DNA of 64,000 bases from Algoriphagus litoralis (GCF_003259255.1 NZ_QGOL01000002.1:717608-781607), one strand, 5' to 3'. Shown: positions 42,554 to 50,970, counted from the stretch's first letter. Numbers and translations are program-made. The notes: a model not told the origin generated them from the sequence alone.

Positions 42554-43066
42554 TTACCGTATGGGAATTTTAAAGCTAAAAATAGGCTGGTCAATTCTAT
42601 TGTCTTGAAAATACACCGGAGGACCATTTTGACTTCCAAAATTGTACAAATCTACTGCCTCTCGAGTCAAGTTTCCAGCAGATCGGCGGTAGACGCCACT
42701 CGCTATACCTACTACCACTGTCCCAATGGAAAGTGGCCAAAAAAGGTTACTCATCGTAGAGGATTGCTGCTGGGGTGCAAAGATAAAGACCATTGTCCCG
42801 ACAAAAAGGCCTACCTCAACTGCTGAAAGTGCTACACTGATAGTTTGCTTTCTCATTGCCTGCTCATAGCGCACTAATGCTTCCGGATTGGAAGCCATTA
42901 GGGTCATTACTTCTTCTTTTTGGAGTTGTTTTGGGCCTTCAAGAACGATTAGTTTTTGGTTGAAAAAATTTCGTTTGGTTTCTACCTGAAGAAAAGGACT
43001 TTCTTGGGCTATCAGCTCTGAGGAAATGGCAACTAAGATCAGTAGACACAACGTAAGTTTTTTCAT
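42554..43066 (-). CDS. Small envelope protein with two membrane segments (paralogue 1)
   Basis: 170 residues. Signal peptide MKKLTLCLLILVAISSELIAQ, then a polar part (KRNFFNQKLIVLEGPKQLQKEEV), the motif LMASNPEALVRYEQAM, two hydrophobic segments (about 82-100 and 110-128), and a late AVDLYNFG. The pattern EEV...MAxxPExL..YE ... AVxxYN is shared with the upstream neighbour. I recognise the type from Bacteroidota genomes but no function. It starts 4 bp after its neighbour's stop, so the two are one operon. Confidence 0.78.
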   Translation of the reverse strand: MKKLTLCLLILVAISSELIAQESPFLQVETKRNFFNQKLIVLEGPKQLQKEEVMTLMASNPEALVRYEQAMRKQTISVALSAVEVGLFVGTMVFIFAPQQQSSTMSNLFWPLSIGTVVVGIASGVYRRSAGNLTREAVDLYNFGSQNGPPVYFQDNRIDQPIFSFKIPIR

Positions 43067-43070
43067 AAGA

Positions 43071-43571
43071 TCAGAAATGAATTGTCCATGCCAACCTGTA
43101 CGGATTGCGAGCTTCGAAAGATGTGGGTTTCAGGAGGTAATCAGGATTACGGAGAATTTGGTAGTTGTATTCCTGAATTGCTTGAGAGACATTGTCTTTG
43201 CCTTCTTCATGAATGCCAGGAGCCACAAAACCTAAAACCATACCTGCGATCGAGGTGCCGATAAAAACATTCAAAGATCGGCTCGAAAAATCATCAGCCA
43301 ATAAATACACCAAACCTGAAGTGATAAGTAGGCTTGATGCGATTTTCATTCCCTTTCCAAGTTCCATATTTCGGCTACCGGTCTCGAATTTCTTCAGGGT
43401 CTCTGGGTAATTAGCCATGGCAGCTTTTACCTCTTCAGTCCTGAGGGGAGCCCCTCTACTTTCGTAGCGATAATAATTAAAGAAGTTTTCACGAATTGAT
43501 ATAGGCGTTTCTTGCTGTCCAAAAACCTCAATACTTGCAAGACAAAAGAGAAAAATAACAACACGTTTCAT
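43071..43571 (-). CDS. Small envelope protein with two membrane segments (paralogue 2)
   Basis: 166 residues from the ATG at 43571, which gives a signal peptide (MKRVVIFLFCLASIEVFGQ); a longer frame upstream lacks one. Shared pattern with the downstream gene: RENFFNYYRYESRGAPLRTEEV, AAMANYPETLKKFE, two hydrophobic segments (SLLITSGLVYLL, VFIGTSIAGMVLGFVAPG) and AIQEYN. Distant paralogues kept as a pair suggest they work together at the inner membrane or periplasm. Function unknown. Confidence 0.75.
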   Translation of the reverse strand: MKRVVIFLFCLASIEVFGQQETPISIRENFFNYYRYESRGAPLRTEEVKAAMANYPETLKKFETGSRNMELGKGMKIASSLLITSGLVYLLADDFSSRSLNVFIGTSIAGMVLGFVAPGIHEEGKDNVSQAIQEYNYQILRNPDYLLKPTSFEARNPYRLAWTIHF

Positions 43572-43796
43572 CGGATTGTAGCTTGATTTTTCATACTCAG
43601 CCGAAATTCTCGATTGCTTCATTCCTCTGAGCGCGAGATCTTTTCTCAGAGGTGAATTAGACAAAAGTCGAATTTTAAACTAAGTCCTAATTAGATCAAG
43701 ATACCTCATTCTATCAGTTATTTCCAATAGTTACTTGAAAAAAAAAATTAATGTTCGTACGAAATATTTTTTAGAGTGAATAGTAAGCGTGTAAAC
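43572..43796. other. Gene-free stretch with a 10-bp palindrome
   Basis: Together with the terminator that follows, about 305 bp without a gene. It holds an AT-rich region and the perfect palindrome TTCGTACGAA at 43754-43763, a possible operator for the operon reading left. No gene or RNA seen. Confidence 0.4.
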
Positions 43797-43866
43797 AAAA
43801 AAAGGCTGCCTCTAGAATGCCTTACCGTCAGCAAATAGACAGTTGACCTTCCTGAGACAGCCTTTT
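43797..43866 (-). terminator. Terminator of the 72-residue / barrel gene pair
   Basis: AAAGGCTG (43801-43808) with CAGCCTTT (43858-43865); inner pairs extend (CTC/GAG). On the minus strand the stem is followed by a T-run (A-run from 43797). The loop is long (about 40 nt). Confidence 0.75.
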
Positions 43867-43876
43867 AATTTTTCCG

Positions 43877-44095
43877 CTAATGTTTTCTGTTTCTTTTCAG
43901 AAAGGCAAACAGAATTACAATTAAAACTGCTGTGCATAATGCCACGATCACCCAGGGTTGTTCATACCAAGCGGGCTCAGTATTCAGGTCAATATCAATG
44001 TTGAGCCCTTTGTTTTGGCCCGCAGCCTGATGAATCAACGAAAGTGCTAAGAGCAACGCCAAACCTAGGATGATTGAAATTGAATTTCTTTTCAT
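43877..44095 (-). CDS. Small single-pass membrane protein
   Basis: 72 residues from the ATG at 44095. Signal peptide (MKRNSISIILGLALLLALSLIHQAAGQ), a short exported part (NKGLNIDIDLNTEPAWYEQPW), one C-terminal helix (VIVALCTAVLIVILFAFL) and a basic end (KRNRKH). So type I topology with a 20-residue outside loop. Similar small proteins are common in Bacteroidota, function unknown. Lies 20 bp downstream of the barrel gene and before a terminator. Confidence 0.75.
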   Translation of the reverse strand: MKRNSISIILGLALLLALSLIHQAAGQNKGLNIDIDLNTEPAWYEQPWVIVALCTAVLIVILFAFLKRNRKH

Positions 44096-44115
44096 TGGGA
44101 GAGTTGAGCCTAAGC

Positions 44116-44664
44116 TCAATTAAATCTCAAATTACGAGTCAGTGCGATTCCGATGCTCTGTACATCGATCGTAGTCTCAGGTCTGAAGATGTGATTGTAA
44201 TAGGCAAATACATTCCAATTGTAATTGTGATACCCTACCATAGGCCGAATGTAAGCACCACCTTTATTCTCGGAACTCACGCCTGTCAGGAAGGTATAAC
44301 CCAAATCAGTACCTACGAAAATACCTTCTGGCTGGGGATAATAGCGCAATAGAAGGCCTAAAGGAATAGCGCCGAAACCATCATTCATGCCTTGATATCC
44401 CGGTGCCTCAGACTTTTCAAAGTATTGGGAATATCCTGTGGCAACTCCGACTCCAAAATTATTTGTTCTCAAAAATTGAGCTGCAACATCGATCCCAAAA
44501 ACAAATGAGGAATAATCGGAAACAGGTCCAGAGGGTGCTGCGATCAGACCGCCAACTTTCAGCCAAGAGTTGGATTGGTCAATTTCTTCCAGACTTCGTT
44601 CCGTTTGGGCAAAAGCAGGAAGACTAAATGTCAAAGCAAATGCTAAAAGGTAAATTCTTTTCAT
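44116..44664 (-). CDS. Small outer-membrane barrel-like protein
   Basis: 182 residues from the ATG at 44664 with signal peptide MKRIYLLAFALTFSLPAFAQ. Mature sequence alternates beta strands with aromatic girdles (LKVGGLIAAPSGPV, FGVGVATGYSQYF, IPLGLLLRYYP, GIFVGTDLGYTFL, YIRPMVGYHNYNWNVFAYYNHIF) and ends GIALTRNLRF, as in 8-stranded barrels. Specific role unknown. Probably co-transcribed with the small membrane protein that follows. Confidence 0.82.
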   Translation of the reverse strand: MKRIYLLAFALTFSLPAFAQTERSLEEIDQSNSWLKVGGLIAAPSGPVSDYSSFVFGIDVAAQFLRTNNFGVGVATGYSQYFEKSEAPGYQGMNDGFGAIPLGLLLRYYPQPEGIFVGTDLGYTFLTGVSSENKGGAYIRPMVGYHNYNWNVFAYYNHIFRPETTIDVQSIGIALTRNLRFN

Positions 44665-44880
44665 GATTTCGTTATTTACCTTACCCACTCCAAAGGCAGT
44701 GCCCCCTTGCCCTGAATTAGAAAATCATGCGATGAATTCCCATTAAATGCCCTTTAGAGCTAGAATGAGTCTTGTGCTCTAGTCGGAGGAAAAATACATG
44801 CAAGGAACCAGTACCCATCTGCCCGGTTAAAAATTCCCCACTTAGAGGCAAAAGACCTACAGTGTTATGAAAGTTGAACC

Positions 44881-45741
44881 TCAATTCCTACATGCTCTGG
44901 GGGAAAATCCTACAATGGATTTGAAGCTTCGATTGAAATAGGAGAGATTTTCGAAGCCAACACGATAGGCGATTTCAGAGATCCCCAGATCAGTCTCAAC
45001 CAGAAGTTTTTGAGCCTCATTGATTCGAAGCTGAACGACATATTGGGTGAAAGTTTTTCGGGTCCTCAGTTTGAAAAACCGACAAAATGCTTCCTTGGAT
45101 AAGTTCGCTTTGGATGCGGCTTGTTCTAGTGTAATTTTCTGAAAACGGTTTTCAAGCAAAAACTGCATAACCTGATTCATGCGACTGCCGTCTCTCTCGG
45201 ATAGGCCACGCATCAAAACCGATGCATTCAGCTGATGCAATTCGCCATCTGCCTGATCAAGAATAGATAAAAGTTGAATCGCTAGCTGGAGCCGATTCAG
45301 GCCTTCACTTTTACCAAAATCTGAAATGACCTGCTTTGCTGTTTCTGCCGACTTGCCTACAAGCTGGAAGCACAGACCTGCATATTCTTGGAATTTTTTT
45401 AAAGGCTGAAGTTCATCCACCTCTCCCATAGCTTTGCCCAGCGTAGCCAAATCAAAGAATACCGTATTCCCTTTCGAGCAAAGTGCTGTGTCAGGTTCGA
45501 AAAACTCCAAATCATTCCGAAAGACATGAGGTACATTTTCCCCTAGAAAAAAAACATCACCAGGTTGAAACCTCCCCACATAATCCCCACTGAGAAACTG
45601 ACCTTTTCCCTCTAGAATAACTGTCAACTGCAATTGGGGATGTTGATGAAGTTTGTCGTAGAAATGCCTACCGCGATCCTCTTGATACCGCACAAATTCC
45701 TTTTGGGATTTGGGGACTTGAAAGGAAATTACTTTTGCCAT
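44881..45741 (-). CDS. AraC-family transcription regulator with cupin sensor domain
   Basis: 286 residues. N-terminal cupin (about 20-120: HFYDKLHQHPQLQLTVILEGKGQF, RFQPGDVFFLGENVPHVF) and C-terminal double helix-turn-helix (about 185-286: KITLEQAASKANLSKEAFCRFFKLRTRKTFTQYV, GISEIAYRVGFENLSYFNRSFKSIVGFSP). Divergent from the hydroxyproline operon across a 178-bp gap, so it is very likely its regulator, with hydroxyproline or a pathway intermediate as the probable ligand (inference). Confidence 0.92.
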   Translation of the reverse strand: MAKVISFQVPKSQKEFVRYQEDRGRHFYDKLHQHPQLQLTVILEGKGQFLSGDYVGRFQPGDVFFLGENVPHVFRNDLEFFEPDTALCSKGNTVFFDLATLGKAMGEVDELQPLKKFQEYAGLCFQLVGKSAETAKQVISDFGKSEGLNRLQLAIQLLSILDQADGELHQLNASVLMRGLSERDGSRMNQVMQFLLENRFQKITLEQAASKANLSKEAFCRFFKLRTRKTFTQYVVQLRINEAQKLLVETDLGISEIAYRVGFENLSYFNRSFKSIVGFSPRACRN

Positions 45742-45919
45742 AGGTTAAAAATGGTATCATTTTGAGACAAATCAAAAGTAAGGTCATAAAATTTGGTCAA
45801 TATTGTATTAATATAGATTAATCCAGTGAAAGACTGCTGCATCCGGGCTCCATACCTTTAGTGTGTAATTTGAACCTTCATCTGTCCTCAGTAAGTCCTG
45901 AGGCTAAACTCAATAAACT

Positions 45920-46810
45920 ATGAACTGGAAAGGCGTATTCCCCGCAGTCACGACCAAATTTCACGCAGACGGAAGTCTCGATATGAATTTATTTTTCAAA
46001 AACCTGGACTTCCAGCTGGAAAGCGGAGTTCACGGGATCATACTTGGAGGGACTTTGGGAGAAAGCTCAGTGCTATCTCAGGAAGAAAAAATCACCCTCA
46101 CTCGGGAAACGGTTAACTACATCAAGGGCAAAGTTCCCGTGGTCCTCAATATCGCCGAAGGAGCGACTCAGGATGCACTTTTTTGGGCCAAAAAGGCGGA
46201 AGAACTCGGCGCCTCAGGATTGATGATCTTGCCTCCGATGCGCTATGGCGCAGATGCCCGAGAAGTAGTCACCTACTTCAAAACCGTCGCCAACTCCACC
46301 ACCTTGCCAATGATGATCTACAACAATCCAGTGGATTACAAGACTTTGGTGACACTGGATATGTTTGCCGAATTGGCCGAATGTCCCAATATCCAGGCGG
46401 TAAAGGAATCAACAAGGGATATTTCCAATGTGACCCGGATGATCAATCGATTTGGAGACCGATTCCAGATTCTATGCGGCGTGGATACCTTGGCGATGGA
46501 AGAATTGCTGATGGGAGCTGTAGGATGGGTTGCAGGATTAGTCTGTGCTTTCCCTAAGGAAACTGTCGCCGTTTATAACCTGGTCCAAACTGGTGAAAAT
46601 GAAAAAGCAAGAGAAATCTATCGTTGGTTTTTACCGCTTTTGGAACTCGACATTCACCCTAAATTGGTTCAATACATCAAACTAGCCGAGCAGCACTGTG
46701 GGATCGGTTCCGAGCATGTCCGTGCTCCACGGTTGACCTTGATCGGTGAAGAACGAGAAAGAATTGAGCGAATAATTACCGAAGGCTTGGCAAAAAGGCC
46801 GAAATTGTAA
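45920..46810 (+). CDS. Pyrroline-4-hydroxy-2-carboxylate deaminase (DHDPS/NAL superfamily)
   Basis: 296 residues. Class I aldolase fold: GGTLGESS (43-50), catalytic Tyr Y134 in YNNPVDY and Schiff-base Lys K162 in AVKEST. The superfamily includes dihydrodipicolinate synthase, but the next three genes are hydroxyproline enzymes, so the role is the deaminase that turns pyrroline-4-hydroxy-2-carboxylate into alpha-ketoglutarate semialdehyde (LhpC type). First gene of the operon, divergent from the AraC regulator; a small hairpin (CCTCAG/CTGAGG, about 45886-45903) lies in its leader. Followed by an iterated-word element. Confidence 0.87.
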   Translation: MNWKGVFPAVTTKFHADGSLDMNLFFKNLDFQLESGVHGIILGGTLGESSVLSQEEKITLTRETVNYIKGKVPVVLNIAEGATQDALFWAKKAEELGASGLMILPPMRYGADAREVVTYFKTVANSTTLPMMIYNNPVDYKTLVTLDMFAELAECPNIQAVKESTRDISNVTRMINRFGDRFQILCGVDTLAMEELLMGAVGWVAGLVCAFPKETVAVYNLVQTGENEKAREIYRWFLPLLELDIHPKLVQYIKLAEQHCGIGSEHVRAPRLTLIGEERERIERIITEGLAKRPKL

Positions 46811-46813
46811 AAA

Positions 46814-46887
46814 AGCAGGAAGCTTGAAGACGGAGCTTGTCTTCTGACGTCGGTTTCCCGTCTTAATTCAATCTTTCAATTTATAAC
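46814..46887. repeat. Heptamer-word element in hydroxyproline operon gap 1 (family F)
   Basis: Begins 4 nt after the deaminase stop and ends 12 nt before the next start. Left arm in 7-nt steps of AGnnnGA form (AGCAGGA, AGCTTGA, AGACGGA at 46814, 46821, 46828). Hairpin GAAGAC (46826-46831) with GTCTTC (46839-46844). Right arm in 7-nt steps from 46839 (GTCTTCT, GACGTCG, GTTTCCC, GTCTTAA, TTCAATC, TTTCAAT). Confidence 0.55.
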
Positions 46888-46898
46888 CTTTTATTTCC

Positions 46899-48344
46899 AT
46901 GAATCTCGACACCATTTTCTACGAAGCCCAACAGGCATTTTTGACTTATAAAAACCTATCAGCAACGAAAAAAGCTGATTTTTTGGAAAAAATCGCCGAA
47001 TTACTTGAGGCCAACCGAGGTGCTATTGTGCTGATGGCCTGCAAAGAATCCAACCTTCCGGAGGGGCGAATCAACGGTGAATTGGGCAGGACGATTGGCC
47101 AGATTAAACTTTTCGCCAATCTGGTCAGAGAGGGAAGTTGGGTGGAAGCCACTATTGATCCTGCAGATCCTAATCGCGCACCACTTCCTAAGGCAGATAT
47201 TCGGCGAATGCTGACTCCTCTTGGCCCTGTGGTTGTTTTTGGTGCCAGTAATTTCCCTTTGGCCTTCTCTACAGCTGGAGGGGATACTATTTCTGCTTTG
47301 GCAGCAGGATGTCCTGTCATTTACAAAGGGCATCCTGCGCATCCAGATACCTCAAAGTTTGTGGGACAGTGTATATCCCAAGCATTGGAAAAATCTGAGC
47401 TGCCGGCAGGAGTTTTTACCCATGTGGAAGGTGGGGTAAAAATGGGTCAAGATCTAGTCAAGCATCCCTTGGCAAAGGCAGTTGGATTCACCGGATCCTT
47501 TTCTGCAGGTAAATCATTATTCAATATCGCTGGTAATCGGGAGGTGCCAATCCCCGTATATGCGGAGATGGGTTCAGTCAATCCGATTTTCACTTTCTCT
47601 CAGCGTCTTGCCAATGAATTGGTTCCGCTGGCGCAAAGTTTTGTCAGTTCGCTTACATTAGGCGCTGGGCAATTTTGTACCAATCCCGGTTTGATTTTCG
47701 TGCCAAAAAGCCTTTCTGATCGCTTTTCCAATGCAATTTCAGAAGCTATCACAGGCGTGTCCCCTGCACCCATGCTTCATGAGGGTATCGCGGATTCGTA
47801 TTACAAGGCATTGACAGAACTTCAGCTCAGATCTGAACTGAATTGGGTCAAAGTACCTGATGCCAAGCATCTCATCAATGCAAGTCCGGCTTTGGCTGAG
47901 ATCAGCGTGCAGGATTGGTTAAGCGACGATCAATTCCAAGAGGAAGTCTTTGGTTCGTTTGCCATGATGGTCGTCTATGATTCTGAGGCAGATTTGATAG
48001 CTGTTGCCAATAAACTTCACGGTCAGTTGACGGTTACACTTTGGGCAGATACGCCAGAACTGCAAGCCCATGGTGAACTGATCAATCTCCTAGAAGAAAA
48101 GTGTGGGCGATTACTGTTTAAAGGTGTGCCAACGGGAGTTGAAGTAGGCTATGCCATGCAGCACGGCGGTCCCTATCCATCCACTACTGATTCTAGGAGT
48201 ACTTCGGTTGGTGCGTACGCAATCAAGCGATTTGCCCGTCCGATTGCATTTCAGGACATGCCTCAGGAATTATTGCCGGATGCTCTTCAGGATGGTAATC
48301 CTCTGGGAATTATGCGATTGGTAAATGGAGAATTTAAAAAGTGA
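46899..48344 (+). CDS. Alpha-ketoglutarate semialdehyde dehydrogenase (aldehyde dehydrogenase)
   Basis: 481 residues, aldehyde dehydrogenase superfamily. Cofactor region FGASNFPLAFSTAGGDTISAL, general base E223 in YAEMGSVNP, catalytic Cys C260 in GAGQFCTNPG. The sequence class and the neighbours identify it as 2,5-dioxovalerate (alpha-ketoglutarate semialdehyde) dehydrogenase, the last step of hydroxyproline breakdown, yielding 2-oxoglutarate and NAD(P)H. Cytoplasmic. Its TGA stop is the first three bases of the iterated word in the element that follows. Confidence 0.92.
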   Translation: MNLDTIFYEAQQAFLTYKNLSATKKADFLEKIAELLEANRGAIVLMACKESNLPEGRINGELGRTIGQIKLFANLVREGSWVEATIDPADPNRAPLPKADIRRMLTPLGPVVVFGASNFPLAFSTAGGDTISALAAGCPVIYKGHPAHPDTSKFVGQCISQALEKSELPAGVFTHVEGGVKMGQDLVKHPLAKAVGFTGSFSAGKSLFNIAGNREVPIPVYAEMGSVNPIFTFSQRLANELVPLAQSFVSSLTLGAGQFCTNPGLIFVPKSLSDRFSNAISEAITGVSPAPMLHEGIADSYYKALTELQLRSELNWVKVPDAKHLINASPALAEISVQDWLSDDQFQEEVFGSFAMMVVYDSEADLIAVANKLHGQLTVTLWADTPELQAHGELINLLEEKCGRLLFKGVPTGVEVGYAMQHGGPYPSTTDSRSTSVGAYAIKRFARPIAFQDMPQELLPDALQDGNPLGIMRLVNGEFKK

Positions 48345-48472
48345 AATACAATCAAACCATCATGGAAATAAGTCCCGCAAGCGGGACAAAATAGGATCGC
48401 TCTGCCTGAGATGGACTGGAATATTTCACTGAGCGAAGCGAAGTTTATTTCTAAGTATTTCTACCATATTTC
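48343..48472. repeat. Iterated-word inverted element, family A copy 3, in hydroxyproline operon gap 2
   Basis: Words at 48343 (GAAATA, overlapping the stop codon), 48354 (degenerate) and 48365 (GAAATA), 11 nt apart. Hairpin 1 GTCCCGC-AA-GCGGGAC (48372-48387). TATTTC at 48422. Hairpin 2 ACTGAGC-GAA-GCGAAGT (48428-48444). Inverted words TATTTC at 48446, 48456 and 48467. Ends 20 nt before the epimerase ATG. Confidence 0.78.
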
Positions 48473-48491
48473 TAAAACCATCGAATTAAAA

Positions 48492-49496
48492 ATGTCTTCC
48501 CGCCATACCTTTAGTTGCATAGATGCCCATACCTGTGGCAATCCCGTTCGGGTAGTTTCTGGTGGTGTTCCTTTTCTGAAAGGAAATAACATGCTGGAAA
48601 AACGCCAATATTTTCTAGAAAATCTGGATTGGATCCGTACCGGATTGATGTTTGAGCCGCGTGGTCATGATATGATGTCGGGCTCGATGCTTTTCCCTCC
48701 ACATGATCCTGAAAATGACTTTGCAGTCCTATTCATCGAGACTTCAGGCTGCCTCCCGATGTGCGGTCATGGTACGATCGGCACGATCACCATCGCTATC
48801 GAGGAGGGCTTGATCCATCCCAAAACTCCGGGTTTTCTGAGAATGGAGGCTCCGGCTGGTTTGGTTTTGGTTGAATACAAGCAAGAAGGGAAAAAGGTAA
48901 AATCAGTCAAACTGACTAATGTTAAAAGCTTCCTCGCTGCCGAAAATCTGGAAATTGAAACTGATGAACTCGGAAAATTGACCGTGGATGTGGCTTATGG
49001 GGGGAATTTCTACTGCATTGTCGATCCACAGGACAATTTTCATGGAATCGAGCACTACCGAGCCGAACAGCTGATCTCCATGGCACGAAATCTCCGGCAA
49101 AAGATGAATGAAAAATACGACTTTGTTCACCCGGAGCACGATAGGATTCGAGGACTTTCGCATGTCCTTTGGACAGGAAAAACGCTTGATCCGACGAGCA
49201 CGGCCAGAAATGCCGTTTTCTATGGAGACAAAGCAATTGATCGTTCACCCTGTGGCACAGGTACTTCTGCACGGATGGCACAGTGGTTTGCCAAAGGCTG
49301 GCTCAAACCGGGTGATGAGTTTGTACATGAAAGCTTCATCGGTTCCAAGTTTATCGGTAGGATTGAAGAAGTAACAGAAATCGCAGGCAAACCTGCCATC
49401 GTCCCAAGCATCGAAGGCTGGGCAAAAGTTTACGGATACAATACCATCATTCTGGACGACGACGACCCGTATGTTCATGGATTTCAAGTAATTTAA
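48492..49496 (+). CDS. 4-hydroxyproline epimerase (proline racemase family)
   Basis: 334 residues from the ATG at 48492; a longer frame runs back through the repeat element and is not coding-like. Proline racemase fold: FSCIDAHTCGNPVRVV, and the two acid/base cysteines C91 (LPMCGHGTIG) and C254 (RSPCGTGTSA). Both Cys present means a racemase/epimerase, not a trans-3-hydroxyproline dehydratase, in which one Cys is Thr. Converts trans-4-hydroxy-L-proline to cis-4-hydroxy-D-proline, first step of the pathway encoded here. Confidence 0.93.
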   Translation: MSSRHTFSCIDAHTCGNPVRVVSGGVPFLKGNNMLEKRQYFLENLDWIRTGLMFEPRGHDMMSGSMLFPPHDPENDFAVLFIETSGCLPMCGHGTIGTITIAIEEGLIHPKTPGFLRMEAPAGLVLVEYKQEGKKVKSVKLTNVKSFLAAENLEIETDELGKLTVDVAYGGNFYCIVDPQDNFHGIEHYRAEQLISMARNLRQKMNEKYDFVHPEHDRIRGLSHVLWTGKTLDPTSTARNAVFYGDKAIDRSPCGTGTSARMAQWFAKGWLKPGDEFVHESFIGSKFIGRIEEVTEIAGKPAIVPSIEGWAKVYGYNTIILDDDDPYVHGFQVI

Positions 49497-49519
49497 AAAA
49501 GACGCTGGACATAAAACCT

Positions 49520-49582
49520 AAGTATTAAGACTTGCAGTAACCAAACTGTCTTACCTCTTGATACTTACTACTTGATACTTCA
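49520..49582. repeat. Heptamer-word inverted element in hydroxyproline operon gap 3 (family B)
   Basis: Left arm AAGTATT, AAGACTT (49520, 49527). Short hairpin CAGT (49535-49538) with ACTG (49545-49548). Right arm in exact 7-nt steps from 49548: GTCTTAC, CTCTTGA, TACTTAC, TACTTGA, TACTTCA, ending one base before the ATG of the dehydrogenase gene. Confidence 0.65.
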
Positions 49583-49583
49583 A

Positions 49584-50831
49584 ATGAAGCCAACACTTAT
49601 CATCGGCGGCGGAATCGTCGGACTTTTCTCTGCATACTTTCTTCAAAAAGAAGGAGTTGAAGTATCGATTATTGATCGAACTGATTTGAAGGATAATTGC
49701 TCCACTGGAAATGCCGGTATGATTGTTCCCAGTCATATCATCCCTCTTGCAGCTCCGGGAATGATTACCAAAGGGATTTCCTGGATGTTTTCTTCCAAAA
49801 GCCCATTTTACATTCATCCTCGACTCGATTTCAAACTTGCCCAATGGTGCATGCTTTTCTTTAAGGCAGCCAACGAGACGCAAGTAAAAAAGGCCATTCC
49901 ATTTCTTAAGAATCTTAGCCTGCTCAGTAAAGCACTGTATCTGGATTTTCGTCAGGAGCATCCAGAATCTGCAATTGCTTTGGTGGAAAAAGGGCTAATG
50001 ATGGCCTATCAGACCGAATCGATGGAAAAGGAGGAGGTGGAATTTGCTCACCTCGCCAGAAAGTACGGACTCGAGGCGGAAATTCTAGGTCCGGAAGATC
50101 TTCGAAAAGTAGAGCCAAATCTGGAACTCAAAGCTCGGGGTGCAGTGCTTTTTCCAGGTGATGCCCACTTGGATCCAGGGGCTTTGTATAGCTTTTTGAA
50201 AAAGTATCTGGAGGAAAAGGGCGTAAAATTCCTGACCCAGACTCAAGTCTTAGGATTTGAAAAATCAGCGTCGAATGTCGACGCAGTTATTACCGACAAG
50301 GGAAAAATCGAGGTGAACAAAGTATTGCTCTGTGGTGGATCCTGGTCGGGTGAATTGGCCAGAATGCTGGGGTTCTCCCTCCCTATGATGGGGGGAAAGG
50401 GATATTCGTTTATCCAAAAAAACCGGCCTGAGATCAAACAGGCCACGATTTTGACTGAACAAAAGGTGGCTGTAAGTCCCTATGGAGAAACGATCCGCTT
50501 TGGGGGTACGATGGAAATCGCCGGAACGAATCAGTCCATAAACATGAATCGGGTGAAGGGGATTTTTGAATCGATTAATCGTTACTATCCCGATTTTGAA
50601 GCTAAGTTTCCTGAAGAAAATCAGATTTGGAAAGGTTTGCGTCCCTGCTCTCCAGACGGACTTCCCTACATCGGCTTTTCACCTACCTGTTCCAATGTAC
50701 TCGTAGGCAGTGGACATTCCATGATGGGAATTTCTTTGGCTCCTGCCACGGGTAAAATTCTAGCCGAACTGCATCAGCAGAAAGATTCGTCGATAGAAAT
50801 TCAGGGATTTGCTGTAGGGCGGTATAGTTAA
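49584..50831 (+). CDS. FAD-dependent D-hydroxyproline dehydrogenase (DadA-like)
   Basis: 415 residues from the ATG at 49584; the TTG at 49572 lies in the repeat. FAD-binding LIIGGGIVGLFSAYFL (residues 4-19), DAO/DadA-type fold with NAGMIVPSH and late GLRPCSPDGLPYIGF and VLVGSGHSMMGISLAPATG. In this operon it should oxidise cis-4-hydroxy-D-proline to pyrroline-4-hydroxy-2-carboxylate, the deaminase substrate. Electrons probably go to the quinone pool or an acceptor. Completes the pathway; last gene of the operon. Confidence 0.9.
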   Translation: MKPTLIIGGGIVGLFSAYFLQKEGVEVSIIDRTDLKDNCSTGNAGMIVPSHIIPLAAPGMITKGISWMFSSKSPFYIHPRLDFKLAQWCMLFFKAANETQVKKAIPFLKNLSLLSKALYLDFRQEHPESAIALVEKGLMMAYQTESMEKEEVEFAHLARKYGLEAEILGPEDLRKVEPNLELKARGAVLFPGDAHLDPGALYSFLKKYLEEKGVKFLTQTQVLGFEKSASNVDAVITDKGKIEVNKVLLCGGSWSGELARMLGFSLPMMGGKGYSFIQKNRPEIKQATILTEQKVAVSPYGETIRFGGTMEIAGTNQSINMNRVKGIFESINRYYPDFEAKFPEENQIWKGLRPCSPDGLPYIGFSPTCSNVLVGSGHSMMGISLAPATGKILAELHQQKDSSIEIQGFAVGRYS

Positions 50832-50910
50832 AAGTGCAATCAACCAATTCACATGACGCAGGTCTAGGTTGGGCTTGAATTCACAAAAAGTGTACTCCTT
50901 GAATCGTCCT

Positions 50911-50950
50911 AAAAAATAAACCCTCTCAAGCGGTCATTCCTGAGAGGGTT
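50911..50950 (-). terminator. Terminator of the DinB-like gene
   Basis: AACCCTCTCA (50919-50928) with TGAGAGGGTT (50941-50950), ten perfect pairs; on the minus strand followed by a T-rich tract (50911-50918). May also stop transcripts from the hydroxyproline operon. Confidence 0.88.
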
Positions 50951-50970
50951 AAATCACGTGAATAGTAAAC

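Noticed and set aside
45920..46810. Call as dihydrodipicolinate synthase (dapA)
   Set aside because: Motifs are shared across the superfamily, but the operon with epimerase, D-hydroxyproline dehydrogenase and semialdehyde dehydrogenase points to the deaminase.
48492..49496. trans-3-hydroxyproline dehydratase
   Set aside because: Both catalytic cysteines are present (C91, C254); the dehydratase has Thr at one position.
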